64,000 bases of DNA from Bacillus sp. FJAT-29937 (GCF_001509555.1 NZ_LMAS01000004.1:1-64000), one strand, 5' to 3'. Counted from the stretch's first letter, positions 32,296-41,928 are shown. Made by a program: numbers and translations. Notes: generated by a model not told the origin, from the letters alone.

Positions 32296-33477
32296 TTATT
32301 TGATTTGTTTCTTTGATTCTAGTCTGTCTTTAATACTTACTATATTATCCTTTAAAGGAACAGACTCTGTTTTAAGATAACCTTCCTCTAATCCAAGCAA
32401 TTCCTCAACTTCTTCCCTATATAAACTTAGGCCATAATGTTGGGATAGTTTCTGCATAAATTCATCACCAGTAATGTAGTTATTTTCAATAAGTAGTTCT
32501 ATTGCTTGTTTCATTGATACTGGTTCTCTAATGTCTTTTATATCATCTAGTGGTTCTTTGGTTCTCCAACCTTTTTGACTTATAGACCTTTGCATGTATT
32601 GGTACGTTCCTTCTGTAATTGCACCTAATTTATAAGCGCGCATAACCATTGCGCCAATAGATACACACCATTTCTTCTTTAGAAGTTTATAATACATTAA
32701 ATCGTTCGGATGAATTGAGACGTCTCTCAAGAAACTTTCTTTAGGTAAAAGAAATGCTGCTGCAAAATCATTGGCTTCTTGCTCAATTTGTTTGAACTCA
32801 TCCTTACTCAAGTCATCTAAATTTAAATAAGGATCATGTAAGACTTTATGCCCCAATTCATGAGCCACATCAAACTGGCGTCTGTAAAAAGAACCTTTAT
32901 CGTTTCCTAAAACAATTGAATAATATTGTTTTCCATTGACTTCATGTTGCGATCCAAAAGCATCAATTGTTCTCTTATCCAAATTTAAAGAAGAAATGAC
33001 AAATCCCTTTGTCTCCAATAAAAAGACAATATCCTTAATAGGTTTATCTTCTAAGCCCCATTCTACTCTTAATCGATTCGCAATCTCTTCAACATTCTCA
33101 GAATCCCTTTCAGAAAAGTCTGGGACATGCAATTCTGGAAAATCAACATACTCTTCAAGTAATGCTCGAATAATTGTTAAATATTTAACACGGTCGTACT
33201 GCATTTCTCTTTCTTTTTTACCAGTTGTTAACAGAGAACGAAAGTAAGTGTTACCAGTTTTGACTTCTATCGAATTCTCATAAAAGTATTCTTTTGGAAA
33301 TTTTAATAAATTGCTTATTTGTATTAGGGATTCAAAAGTAGGAACTGCTTTGTTATTTTCATACTTTGAAATCATTTGTTTACTTACTTCTAGTTCGTTT
33401 GCAAGGTCGGTAATAGTATATCCTCGATATATTCTTCCTTCTCTTAGTCTTGAACCGTTAAATTGGCGTTCTAACAC
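32296..33477 (-). CDS. XRE-family regulator fused to an ImmA/IrrE metallopeptidase
   Basis: GTG start with AGGAGGT 6 bases upstream. The 393-residue protein has an XRE helix-turn-helix (about 15-55, YTITDLANELEVSKQMISKYE) and a COG2856 ImmA/IrrE peptidase domain with H206-E207-x2-H210 (AHELGHKVLHD) and a downstream glutamate (EQEANDFAAAFLLP). In ICEBs1-like elements ImmA cleaves the element's repressor on DNA damage; here repressor and peptidase are one chain. Its location beside the integrase suggests that it controls element excision. Confidence 0.9.
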   Translation of the reverse strand: MLERQFNGSRLREGRIYRGYTITDLANELEVSKQMISKYENNKAVPTFESLIQISNLLKFPKEYFYENSIEVKTGNTYFRSLLTTGKKEREMQYDRVKYLTIIRALLEEYVDFPELHVPDFSERDSENVEEIANRLRVEWGLEDKPIKDIVFLLETKGFVISSLNLDKRTIDAFGSQHEVNGKQYYSIVLGNDKGSFYRRQFDVAHELGHKVLHDPYLNLDDLSKDEFKQIEQEANDFAAAFLLPKESFLRDVSIHPNDLMYYKLLKKKWCVSIGAMVMRAYKLGAITEGTYQYMQRSISQKGWRTKEPLDDIKDIREPVSMKQAIELLIENNYITGDEFMQKLSQHYGLSLYREEVEELLGLEEGYLKTESVPLKDNIVSIKDRLESKKQIK

Positions 33478-33507
33478 CCTGATACCTCCTTATGAGAACA
33501 GGACCAT

Positions 33508-34275
33508 TTAACTGTTTCCTTCCTCTTTTATATTTCTTTTATGCTGCTTTTTACTTGGAATTTCTTTTTCAAAATGATTTTTTCTGTTTTTAACCTCTAG
33601 TTTCACCTTAGGAATAATACCAATATTTTCAGTATTGTCAATGGTTTCATCATCTATAACTAGAATGCTTCCGTATTCATCGTCAGGAACGTGCGAAGAC
33701 CAATCTTGAACATCAATTAACTCAAAATATCGATTAAATAGTTTCGCTTCAACCCCAACTATCTTTCTTTCTTCTTCCTTAGCAACTACAAAAATCACTT
33801 GGTTTACTAACGGATATTCTTCCCCTAGTATTTTCTGAGCCTCTCTGATTCTACGCATCTCGTAATCTTCAGGAAAAACAGAAAATAATGACATTTGCTG
33901 ATTGTCCATATCAACTGGGTCACTATTTAGGGATACAAAGGCTTGGAAGTAATGAATATTTTTCCTTCCGAGTTTTTTAATAACCCCTTCTAAATTCTTG
34001 TCTTTTGAAAAGACATATAAAGTGCCAGAATCAAGATTTAGAACACAAATAAATGACCATATTCCTCTTTTTCTAGTTAGAACCAATAATTCATTCTGTA
34101 ATGCAACTTGTTTGATTCTATTGAACCTAGTATCCCATGATCCTCCATTTTTAAAGTTCCCTGTGTCCCAGCCGTACTCTTGCCTAACTTCATTTACAAC
34201 TTCATTTGTTGTTCCTGTAAATGCTTTAACGAGATTCCCAATAACCGATTGACCCATGTCTGAACTAATACTCAT
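33508..34275 (-). CDS. Hypothetical protein upstream of the XRE-ImmA regulator
   Basis: A 255-residue soluble protein. N-terminal region is helical (GQSVIGNLVKAFTGTTNEVVNEV), the middle has beta strands typical of a sensing or nuclease-like fold (IWSFICVLNLDSGTLYVFSKDK), and the tail is very basic. It ends 30 bp before the XRE-ImmA start and shares its transcript. Such genes are often found paired with XRE-ImmA proteins; the function is not known to me. Confidence 0.6.
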   Translation of the reverse strand: MSISSDMGQSVIGNLVKAFTGTTNEVVNEVRQEYGWDTGNFKNGGSWDTRFNRIKQVALQNELLVLTRKRGIWSFICVLNLDSGTLYVFSKDKNLEGVIKKLGRKNIHYFQAFVSLNSDPVDMDNQQMSLFSVFPEDYEMRRIREAQKILGEEYPLVNQVIFVVAKEEERKIVGVEAKLFNRYFELIDVQDWSSHVPDDEYGSILVIDDETIDNTENIGIIPKVKLEVKNRKNHFEKEIPSKKQHKRNIKEEGNS

Positions 34276-34663
34276 TTACTATCTCCTCTCATTTTTGGAC
34301 TATGTATTATTTGATTTAATCTTACTACATTTTTTTATAAAAAGTAAACCATTTATTAATATTTTTTATTTTTAATATACCCAAAAGACGAATCGATATA
34401 TTTATCAACTAGAAAATATTTTAAATTAAATATGACCATAGATTGAATGCTTATATTTTATAAGTTAGGAAGTGGTAACATAAAAGTACCTTCTTCCCTA
34501 AATCCCTCCGTAATGATAGAATCTAATTATTCATCGTAATAACGCCTTAAATAAGTGTTTATTTATTGAAAACATATAGGCTGGTATCATAAAAATACCT
34601 CCTACTCAATATCACTCCGGAGTGATACAATCTACTAAACTAATTAAAAAGGGGGATGGTCGA
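34276..34663. promoter_or_regulatory. Divergent control region between integrase and regulator
   Basis: 388 bp. A degenerate direct repeat occurs at 34473-34526 and 34583-34636 (shared blocks GGTA, CATAAAA, TACCT, CTCCG, TGATA, AATCTA). The second copy contains a perfect 16-bp palindrome. Good candidates for operators of the element's repressor. Confidence 0.5.
34611..34626. promoter_or_regulatory. Perfect 16-bp palindrome before the integrase
   Basis: ATCACTCCGGAGTGAT, 37 bp upstream of the integrase start; likely repressor operator. Confidence 0.55.
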
Positions 34664-35776
34664 ATGCCACAATACAAACACAAGGATAGAAGTAAAAAGG
34701 AAGATTTGTTATGGTACTTTGAGTATCAATATAAGGGAATAAGAAGGAAACAAAGTGGGTTTAAAGATAGAGATGATGCTAGAGATGCAGAAACTGCAGA
34801 TAGAGAAAAACTTAAAAGACAATTAAGTGGGGATTATGAAATTGAAGACAATATGGCTGAACATATACAAGTTTGGCTAAATGGTAGAAGAAACCTATCT
34901 GATAACACAAGAAGTGTTTATCAAATGCAACTTGATACCCACATTAAGCCCTTCTTTAACAAAAAAGCCGTTAATCAAATTAAGGCCACTGATGTCCAAT
35001 TATTTTTAAACAGTTTATATGATAAGAACTTAAGCAGTGCTACGGTAAAAAAAGCATATAACATTGTGAACAAGTATTATAACGACCTATTAAAAAGACA
35101 AGAAATCAAGTATAACCCATGTAATGGGGTTGAAAAACCAAAAGAGACGAACAAAAAAATTGAAGTACTTGATGAAAAGGAACTCAAAGAACTTTTAGAG
35201 TTTGCTGAGGGCTACACTCGTTATGCTTTTGCATTTAGATTGGCTTCACACACCGGGCTTAGACGTGGGGAATTATTGGCCTTACAGTGGCGTGATATTG
35301 ATTTAGATAGAAAAACAATAAATGTCAGAAAAAGATTAGTTAGAGCGGCTATGGGTACAGATCGATATATGCAAGAAGGTACCAAGACCTCAATTGGAAG
35401 ATTTGTTGCCTTCTCGGAACAAATGAAACAAGACATTATTAAACATAAAGAAATGCAAAAGATTGAACAAGAAACGAATAAGTATGAAGACAATGACTTA
35501 GTTATTGCTACTCAAAACGGTAAGTTCTTATCTGTTGATAACTTTTCACGTATTTTCCGTCATACACTAAAATCAAGCCCCGTAAATAAAACTTTATCTT
35601 TCCATGCAATACGCCATACACATGCTACTCTAATGTTAAAAGCAGGTGTTCAAATGAAAGTAGTTTCAGAAAGGCTTGGTCATAGTTCAATTAAAATAAC
35701 AATGGACACTTATGCACATTTACTACCTTCAATGGAGACTGAAGCAATTGAGAAATTTGAACGATTATTTGAATAA
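34664..35776 (+). CDS. int: Tyrosine site-specific integrase (phage/ICE type)
   Basis: Start chosen at ATG 34664 with GGGGG 8 bases upstream; the frame is open further upstream to 34622. The 370-residue product has an arm-binding AP2-like N-terminus (WYFEYQYKGIRRKQSGF), a core-binding domain and a catalytic domain with R in HTGLRRGELLALQW, H-x2-R in FHAIRHTHATLM, and H/Y in RLGHSSIKITMDTYAHLLP. It lies next to a tRNA-Val gene, as expected for an integrase using a tRNA attachment site. Confidence 0.93.
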   Translation: MPQYKHKDRSKKEDLLWYFEYQYKGIRRKQSGFKDRDDARDAETADREKLKRQLSGDYEIEDNMAEHIQVWLNGRRNLSDNTRSVYQMQLDTHIKPFFNKKAVNQIKATDVQLFLNSLYDKNLSSATVKKAYNIVNKYYNDLLKRQEIKYNPCNGVEKPKETNKKIEVLDEKELKELLEFAEGYTRYAFAFRLASHTGLRRGELLALQWRDIDLDRKTINVRKRLVRAAMGTDRYMQEGTKTSIGRFVAFSEQMKQDIIKHKEMQKIEQETNKYEDNDLVIATQNGKFLSVDNFSRIFRHTLKSSPVNKTLSFHAIRHTHATLMLKAGVQMKVVSERLGHSSIKITMDTYAHLLPSMETEAIEKFERLFE

Positions 35777-35869
35777 AGTGAGGGATTAAAAACTCCCCCG
35801 CCAAAATCCCACCGTGAAATAAATAATACAGAAAATCGATTAAATGTTATAACATTCTCGACAAATAAA

Positions 35870-35901
35870 AAGGCACTCTCTAATTTCTTAGAAAGTGCCT
35901 T
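35870..35901 (+). terminator. Terminator after the integrase
   Basis: AAGGCACTCTCTAA and TTAGAAAGTGCCTT pair with one mismatch region; A/T runs outside. Confidence 0.75.
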
Positions 35902-35908
35902 AAACCTA

Positions 35909-35980
35909 TGAGCGATGAGGGATTCGAACCCCCGACCCTCACCCTGTCAAGGTGATGTTCTCCCACTGAACTAATCGCTC
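35909..35980 (-). tRNA. tRNA-Val (anticodon GAC)
   Basis: 72 nt, full cloverleaf: acceptor GAGCGAT/ATCGCTC, D-stem GTTC/GAAC, anticodon stem TCACC/GGTGA with loop TTGACAG, variable loop GGGTC, T-arm with TTCGAAT, discriminator A. CCA is not encoded. It lies between the integrase and the partial copy at 36000-36038. Confidence 0.92.
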
Positions 35981-35999
35981 GTAATATAAAGGATAGTTT

Positions 36000-36038
36000 C
36001 CCTGTCAAGGTAGTGTTCTCCCGCTGAACTATCAGATC
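36000..36038 (-). pseudogene. 5' half of a second tRNA-Val(GAC), cut in the anticodon arm
   Basis: Minus strand GATCTGATAGTTCAGCGGG, then AGAACACTACC and TTGACAGGG; after this the sequence departs from tRNA (AAACTATCC). Same anticodon loop as the complete gene but a different acceptor and stem, so it is a different tRNA and not a tandem copy. TTGACAGG is shared with the intact tRNA and is a likely recombination core. Confidence 0.75.
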
Positions 36039-36133
36039 GAATATTATAGTATATATATTATTATATTAATTATTGAAGAAAAGTCAATATTATTTTTTAA
36101 TCCTATATTAATTATCATCCAATTTTGACCATT

Positions 36134-36166
36134 AGAAGGGAAGCTCTATTAAGATGCTTCCCTTCT
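36134..36166 (-). terminator. Terminator of the TRAP operon
   Basis: AGAAGGGAAGC and GCTTCCCTTCT around an 11-base loop, just past the permease stop. Confidence 0.8.
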
Positions 36167-36169
36167 CTC

Positions 36170-38122
36170 TTATGCAATTTGCGGTTTGGAAGTGTTGTCA
36201 CGCTTAAAAATAAATTGTAAGGCAACAACGACAGCAAATAAAACAATACCAATTATATCTGTAAATCCTGATGGATCAATCAATAGAAGTCCGCCTACTA
36301 TTGCAATGATTCTTTCAAACCAATTAAGCCTTCTGAACCAGAATCCAATGACTCCGCCGCCAATGGCTGTCATACCCGCTAAAGCTGTACAAACTACCCA
36401 GATGACCCCATACCAAGTTGTATCAATCATTAAGAGTTCAGGTGACAGTACAAACATGTATGGAATGATAAATGCGGCAATTGCCAGCTTTGACGCACTG
36501 ACCCCAGTCTTTATTGGGTCCCCTCCTGATACACCAGCGGCAGCAAATGCAGCTAAGGCAACAGGTGGTGTAATATCCGCAATAATACCAAAATAGAATA
36601 CGAATAAGTGAGCTGGTAAATCAGGTACACCTAGTAAAATAATTGCAGGTGCCGCAATCGTTGATGTGATGACATAGTTTGCTGTTGTAGGTGAACCCAT
36701 TCCTAGTACAAGCGCTGCAAGCATCGTTAACATTAATGTAGGGATGATAGCACCGCCAGCAAGATCAAGTAATCCGTTAGCAAGTTTAAGGCCTAGTCCT
36801 GTTTTCGTCACAACCCCGACGATAATACCGGCTGCCGCTGTAGCTGATGCTACTCCAAGTGCCGTTCGCGCTCCGTCAACAAGTGCATCAATCGCATCCT
36901 TAAATGTGATTCGTGTTTCTTTTCTAATGGCACTAATACCAACTGTAATAACAATTGACCATAGTGCTGCACGAATAACACTCATTCCGCTCATTAAAAG
37001 GACCATAACTCCAATAATCGGCAACAGCAAGTAGATTTTACTCAATACTTCTTTTCGGTTTGGCATTTCTTCATCTGTCAAGCCTCGAAGTCCTACTCGC
37101 TTCGCCTCAAAGTGAGTCATAATCCAAATACCAGTGAAATAAAGCAAAGCAGGAATGGCCGCCGCTTTTGCAATTTCCCAATAGGTAATCCCGCCGATAA
37201 ACTCTACCATTAAGAAAGCTGCGGCACCCATTACAGGAGGCATAAGCTGTCCGCCAGTTGAAGCTGCTGCCTCTACCCCACCGGCAAATTCTTTTTTATA
37301 GCCAAGCTTTTTCATCATTGGAATCGTAAATGATCCAGAGGTTACTACGTTAGCAACAGAGCTTCCACTAATTGTCCCCTGTAGAGCACTTGAGAAAACA
37401 GCTACTTTTGCAGGTCCACCAATACTTTTTCCAGCAATTGAAAGAGCTAAATCATTAAAGTATTGGCCAACTCCCGTTTTAACAAGGAATGAACCGAAGA
37501 GCAAGAATAAAAATATAAAGGTTGATGATACACCTAGTGGCGTACCAAGAATTCCTTCTGTTGTATAAAACATTGTTTGGACAAGTCGCTTTAAATCTAA
37601 ACCTCTATGCGCAAGGAAGCCAGGCATATGTTGTCCGTAAATTGCATAAAGCAAGAACAAAGTAGCAATAACTGTAATTGGCATCCCGACTGCACGACGA
37701 GTTGCTTCTAATACGAGTATAATAGCCATTAATCCAATAATAAAGTCGAGGTCAGTCAGACGGCCAACCCTCATTACAAGGACATCAATCATGAGCGGCC
37801 AGTAGGCACCCACTGCAATAGATGCAAGGGCAAGAATATAATCATACCATGCTGGCTTATGCTTTTTCCCTTTGTCTTTCTTTCTAGCAGGGAATAATAA
37901 GAAAATAAGGGCTAGAGCAAATCCTAAGTGAATCGAACGCTGAAGTTGTGCTGTTAATATTCCAAAAACCCCTGTATAAAGTTGGAATAAAGAGAAAGAT
38001 AGCAATCCAATAAAGACGACCCAGCCGATCCATCCTTTTAGCTTTCTCGTACCTGCTTCAGGGTCATATTTTTCCAGTAGCTCCTGCTGTTGTTCCTGAG
38101 ATAACGTTTCATGTTGACTCAA
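36170..38122 (-). CDS. TAXI-type TRAP transporter fused DctQM permease
   Basis: A 650-residue membrane protein with about 16-18 helices, joining the small (DctQ-like) and large (DctM-like) TRAP subunits, as in TAXI-type systems. Signature stretches are SGSSVANVVTSGSFTIPMMKK and PPVMGAAAFLMVEFIGG, and later GMGSPTTANYVITS. Takes up an organic acid with a sodium or proton gradient, using the binding protein at 38707. It overlaps the DUF1850 gene by 14 bases. Substrate unknown. Confidence 0.93.
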   Translation of the reverse strand: MSQHETLSQEQQQELLEKYDPEAGTRKLKGWIGWVVFIGLLSFSLFQLYTGVFGILTAQLQRSIHLGFALALIFLLFPARKKDKGKKHKPAWYDYILALASIAVGAYWPLMIDVLVMRVGRLTDLDFIIGLMAIILVLEATRRAVGMPITVIATLFLLYAIYGQHMPGFLAHRGLDLKRLVQTMFYTTEGILGTPLGVSSTFIFLFLLFGSFLVKTGVGQYFNDLALSIAGKSIGGPAKVAVFSSALQGTISGSSVANVVTSGSFTIPMMKKLGYKKEFAGGVEAAASTGGQLMPPVMGAAAFLMVEFIGGITYWEIAKAAAIPALLYFTGIWIMTHFEAKRVGLRGLTDEEMPNRKEVLSKIYLLLPIIGVMVLLMSGMSVIRAALWSIVITVGISAIRKETRITFKDAIDALVDGARTALGVASATAAAGIIVGVVTKTGLGLKLANGLLDLAGGAIIPTLMLTMLAALVLGMGSPTTANYVITSTIAAPAIILLGVPDLPAHLFVFYFGIIADITPPVALAAFAAAGVSGGDPIKTGVSASKLAIAAFIIPYMFVLSPELLMIDTTWYGVIWVVCTALAGMTAIGGGVIGFWFRRLNWFERIIAIVGGLLLIDPSGFTDIIGIVLFAVVVALQFIFKRDNTSKPQIA

Positions 38123-38630
38123 GGATATTCACTCCTTTCAATAGCTGTAACAAATTCATTTTTTCAATCTTAATACGGATCCATGTTCCAGGTTCAATGT
38201 ATTTGGAAAGGGGATATTCTACATTATTATAAACAACTCTATGATTAGCCCTTATCCTTCCAATCCTCATGTCAAAATAAGGGAAAATACGGTTCATATT
38301 TTTTAAATAATATTTACCATTTCTTTGTTCAAACACTTCGCCTTCCGATGCATTTTCCGGCATGCCAATTGAAAAATCCTCATACATTAATTCGTATTGT
38401 TTAATCTCGTACTGACCTGTTGTTTCATAGCTTTCTACCACATCTGTTAAATGAATAGAATGGGTATATATTATCTGAAACCTTTCTTCCTTTGAAAAAG
38501 GGATATAGGCAAGCGTTTTCCCTGAGTCCTGGTATTCAAACACAAGTCCTTCTCTAAATGGAATGAATAACATAATTGCGATGGATGATAGGATGAGGAT
38601 CAGCTTAATCGCTGAATTTCTTTTTTCCAT
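38109..38630 (-). CDS. DUF1850 protein associated with TAXI-TRAP transporters
   Basis: Start placed at ATG 38630 (AAGAGAG upstream); a GTG at 38669 is also in frame. The 173-residue product has an N-terminal membrane helix (IKLILILSSIAIMLFIPF) and an extracytoplasmic DUF1850 domain (IIYTHSIHLTDVVESYE, DMRIGRIRANH). It is regularly encoded between the TAXI binding protein and permease; its role is unknown. Confidence 0.88.
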   Translation of the reverse strand: MEKRNSAIKLILILSSIAIMLFIPFREGLVFEYQDSGKTLAYIPFSKEERFQIIYTHSIHLTDVVESYETTGQYEIKQYELMYEDFSIGMPENASEGEVFEQRNGKYYLKNMNRIFPYFDMRIGRIRANHRVVYNNVEYPLSKYIEPGTWIRIKIEKMNLLQLLKGVNILEST

Positions 38631-38706
38631 ACGTTTTAACTCTCTTAAAGTGAATTTGACCGGCAGCACTACTTCCCAAGAAGTTCACTACCGGCCAACT
38701 ACTCAA

Positions 38707-39732
38707 TTATTGAGCTTTAACGCCTTTTTCATCGAAGTATTTTTGTGCACCTGGGTGAACATCAATTCCAACTCCGTTTAAAGCGTTTTCAACATTAATT
38801 AATTTTGCTTTAGCATGAGTAACTTTGTCTAAGTTTTCGAAAATAGCTTTAGTAATATCGTAAACTACTTCATCAGAAAGATCATTTGAAACAACAAGCA
38901 TTGCTTGAACTGCCACTGTTACTACAGGTTCAGCTAACTTGTATGTGCCAGCCGGAATTTCTTCCTTTGCATAGTACGGGTATTTCGCAATTATTGCATC
39001 AACTTTATCTTGAGCAATTGGAACAATTACTACATCTTCAGTTGCAGAAAGTCCTTCTACAGCACCAGTTGGAGTTCCAGCTGTAACGAAAGCTGCATCA
39101 ATGGTGCCATCTTGGATACCAGCAGTAGACTCATCAAATGAAAGGTCTTGCTTTTTAATATCATCAAAAGTAATTCCATGAATTTCTAAGATTTGCTCAG
39201 CGTTTGCTGCTGTACCAGAACCTGGAGCTCCAACAGATACCTTTTTACCTTTTAAATCCTCAACAGATTTAATTCCAGATTTTGCAGTAGTAACAATTTG
39301 GATTGTTTCTGGGTATAGAGTTCCAATTGCACTAATATTTTCAATTTTATCGCCTTCAAACATTAACTTGCCTTCTTTTGCATAAGACGCGATGTCAGTT
39401 TGTGTAAAGGCAACTTCAGCATCTCCAGCTTTTAAAGTTGTCATGTTCTCAGCTGATGCACCAGACGTTTCAGCATTTGCCTTAATGCCCGTTTCGTCAG
39501 TAACGATATTAGCAAAAGATCCTCCAAGCGGGAAATAAGTTCCGCCTGTACCTCCAGTTAGAATACTAATGTATTCAGGCTTTTCTGCTGTTTCAGTACC
39601 ACTATCTCCACCAGCGTTGCCTCCATCAGTCTTTTCACCTTCTTCTTCTTTCGCTCCGCCGCCGCAAGCTGCTAGAAACATAGAAAGCGTTAACAATAAT
39701 ACCGTCATTAAAAGAAAACTCTTCTTTTTCAA
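38707..39732 (-). CDS. TAXI-family TRAP transporter solute-binding lipoprotein
   Basis: A 341-residue lipoprotein: signal peptide with lipobox LAAC (C23 in MFLAACGGG), a Gly/Glu-rich linker and a type 2 periplasmic-binding fold. YISILTGGTGGTYFPLGGSFANIV is the TAXI substrate-binding signature; KGKKVSVGAPGSGTAANAEQ is the second conserved segment. Captures the substrate for the permease at 36170. AAAAGGGGG precedes the ATG. Confidence 0.93.
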   Translation of the reverse strand: MKKKSFLLMTVLLLTLSMFLAACGGGAKEEEGEKTDGGNAGGDSGTETAEKPEYISILTGGTGGTYFPLGGSFANIVTDETGIKANAETSGASAENMTTLKAGDAEVAFTQTDIASYAKEGKLMFEGDKIENISAIGTLYPETIQIVTTAKSGIKSVEDLKGKKVSVGAPGSGTAANAEQILEIHGITFDDIKKQDLSFDESTAGIQDGTIDAAFVTAGTPTGAVEGLSATEDVVIVPIAQDKVDAIIAKYPYYAKEEIPAGTYKLAEPVVTVAVQAMLVVSNDLSDEVVYDITKAIFENLDKVTHAKAKLINVENALNGVGIDVHPGAQKYFDEKGVKAQ

Positions 39733-40073
39733 ATTATTTCCCCCTTTTTATAGATTTCTAGTTTTCAGATTATATAATAACACAACACTTAATAAAATTG
39801 TCAATAATCTAAAATTAACTTTGATTTAACTATTGTTTTTCTGAGTCTTCCCGTTTTTAATTCCGTATGTAAGTAATTCATTCTAAAAGAGGTTTTAATA
39901 ATACTTTTATATTTTTTAGCATGAAATCCAAAAATGAATCCATATTATAACAGACATACAAACTGCTGAATTAAATTCCTGTCAACAAAGTGTTAATAAA
40001 AGTATTTCTTACTATCATGTGTTAAAATATCATGAAAATAATTGTTATATATTTATGATATGGGGGAGCATGC
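39733..40073. other. 340-bp divergent promoter region
   Basis: Between the TRAP operon (minus) and yjcH (plus); AT-rich, no gene. I see no clear riboswitch or operator. Confidence 0.5.
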
Positions 40074-40814
40074 ATGAGTCAATCCAGAGGAACAATTAAA
40101 GATATTACCTTTGCTAGTCAAGAGTTGGGTGAGGATATTCAGCTTTTAGTCTATTTGCCTGCTTCATTTTCTCCTTTATACAAATATTCGGTCGTTATTG
40201 CGCAAGATGGGCGTGATTATTTTCAATTAGGGAGAATTGGCAGGACTGCAGATGAATTGCTGGAAAATAAGGATATTGAAAATATTATTATTATAGGCAT
40301 TCCTTATAAAAACGTAGAAGATCGAAGAAGAAAATATCATCCGAGTGGTGAGCAGCATCAGGCATATATCCGCTTTCTTGCACACGAGCTTGTTCCATTT
40401 CTCGATGATGAATTCCCAACATATCAAATGGGGATGGGCCGTTCACTGATTGGAGATTCCTTAGCAGCAACTGTTTCTCTGCTGGCGGCTATTCAATATC
40501 CACATACATTTGGTAAGGTGATTTTACAATCCCCAATGGTTAATGAGGATGTAATGGATGCCGTTAAAGCTGTTAAAGAGCCTCACCTCCTACATATTTA
40601 TCATGTCATTGGCAAGGAAGAAACGACAGTCAAAACAACAAAAGGTGAGATAGAAGACTTTTTAACACCTAACCGTGAATTATCAAAGTTATTTAATGAA
40701 TTGAAGTTCCCTTATTTTTATGAAGAATTTGATGGAAATCATACATGGACTTATTGGCAGCCAGATTTAAAACGAGCATTACAACAAATGTTTCCTAATT
40801 CTTTACAAGATTAA
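40074..40814 (+). CDS. yjcH: Alpha/beta-hydrolase esterase, YjcH-like
   Basis: A 246-residue esterase of the Esterase D/BesA-like family. The nucleophile elbow is MGMGRSLIGDSLAA (serine about residue 127, GxSLxG-like), an aspartate lies in IYHVIGKEET region and the histidine in FDGNHTWTYW near the end. First of the yjcH-yjcG-yjcF order seen in B. subtilis. GGGGG before the ATG. Substrate not known. Confidence 0.9.
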   Translation: MSQSRGTIKDITFASQELGEDIQLLVYLPASFSPLYKYSVVIAQDGRDYFQLGRIGRTADELLENKDIENIIIIGIPYKNVEDRRRKYHPSGEQHQAYIRFLAHELVPFLDDEFPTYQMGMGRSLIGDSLAATVSLLAAIQYPHTFGKVILQSPMVNEDVMDAVKAVKEPHLLHIYHVIGKEETTVKTTKGEIEDFLTPNRELSKLFNELKFPYFYEEFDGNHTWTYWQPDLKRALQQMFPNSLQD

Positions 40815-40931
40815 TTACTTTTTCTTATGTTAAGTACTTTGTTTATTAAAAATTTGTTATAATTATATAAATATTTTATTTTTCTCAATATTTTATAATA
40901 TAATACATTCAAATTCTGATATGGAGGTAAT

Positions 40932-41447
40932 GTGATGAAATTAGGTATTGTTATTTTTCCATCAAAAAAGCTTCAGGACTTTGCGAATTCTTACCGAAAG
41001 AGGTATGATCCGAATTATTCCTTAATTCCTCCGCATATTACACTAAAATCCGCATTCGATGTAACAGAAGAAAATATGGACCAGCTTACAGTTACTTTGA
41101 ATCAAATTGCTAACAACTATCAGCCTTTTAATATCCAAACGACAAAGTTTAGTTCATTTAAACCGGTTAACAATGCAATCTATTTAAAAATTGAAGGAGC
41201 AGATGAACTGAAAGAGCTTCAAAATGAATTAAACACGAAAATTAATATCGATAATTCCGAATATGCTTTTGTCCCCCATATTACAGTTGGACAAAAACTC
41301 TCTAATGATGAGCATTCAGATGTATACGGCACGCTAAGAATGAACCAATTTAACTATGAGGACAGCGTTGACCGTTTTCACCTGTTGTATCAGCTTGAAA
41401 ACGGATCATGGACTGTATATGAAACATTTCGACTTGGAAGGGAATAG
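40932..41447 (+). CDS. yjcG: 2H phosphoesterase, YjcG
   Basis: A 171-residue member of the 2'-5' RNA ligase-like (2H) family with both H-x-T motifs: PPHITLKS (about residue 37) and VPHITVGQ (about residue 119). These histidines catalyse cyclic phosphodiester hydrolysis. GGAGG precedes the ATG. Ends 9 bp before yjcF. Confidence 0.92.
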   Translation: MMKLGIVIFPSKKLQDFANSYRKRYDPNYSLIPPHITLKSAFDVTEENMDQLTVTLNQIANNYQPFNIQTTKFSSFKPVNNAIYLKIEGADELKELQNELNTKINIDNSEYAFVPHITVGQKLSNDEHSDVYGTLRMNQFNYEDSVDRFHLLYQLENGSWTVYETFRLGRE

Positions 41448-41456
41448 GGTACTAAA

Positions 41457-41879
41457 ATGATTGTAAAAGTCGTAGAAAATCATCAAGAATTACAGGATGC
41501 CTTATCTGTTCGCAAAATTGTTTTTATTCATGAACAGCAAGTCCCGGCAGAAGAAGAAATTGATCAATATGATGACACAGCCGTTCATTTTGTTCAGTAT
41601 GACGGTGAAGCTCCAATAGGAGCAGGCAGATTTCGAACAATTGATGGGATTGGGAAAGTGGAAAGAATTTGTGTTCTTAAAGACAAGCGAAAAACTGGTG
41701 CGGGAAAATTAATTATGCAGAAAATTGAGGACTATGCGAAAGAGCATGACATTCAGTCTGTAAAGCTGAATGCACAAACACACGCCATTCCTTTTTATAC
41801 CCGATTAGGCTATGAAATCATCTCTGATGAGTTTTTGGATGCTGGCATCCCCCATCGGACAATGAAAAAAAATCTGTAA
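41457..41879 (+). CDS. yjcF: GNAT acetyltransferase, YjcF
   Basis: A 140-residue GNAT-family protein: ERICVLKDKRKTGAGKLIM contains the acetyl-CoA pyrophosphate loop (R/Q-x2-G-x-G/A variant K-T-G-A-G), and SVKLNAQTHAIPFYTRLGYEI is the family C-terminus. Acetyl acceptor unknown. Cotranscribed with yjcG. Confidence 0.92.
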   Translation: MIVKVVENHQELQDALSVRKIVFIHEQQVPAEEEIDQYDDTAVHFVQYDGEAPIGAGRFRTIDGIGKVERICVLKDKRKTGAGKLIMQKIEDYAKEHDIQSVKLNAQTHAIPFYTRLGYEIISDEFLDAGIPHRTMKKNL

Positions 41880-41880
41880 A

Positions 41881-41913
41881 AAAAACTTCTGTCACTTTGA
41901 CAGAAGTTTTTTT
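41881..41913. terminator. Terminator after yjcF
   Basis: AAAAACTTCTGTCA and TGACAGAAGTTTTTTT with a 3-base loop. Confidence 0.88.
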
Positions 41914-41928
41914 CGTAAATACTTAACA

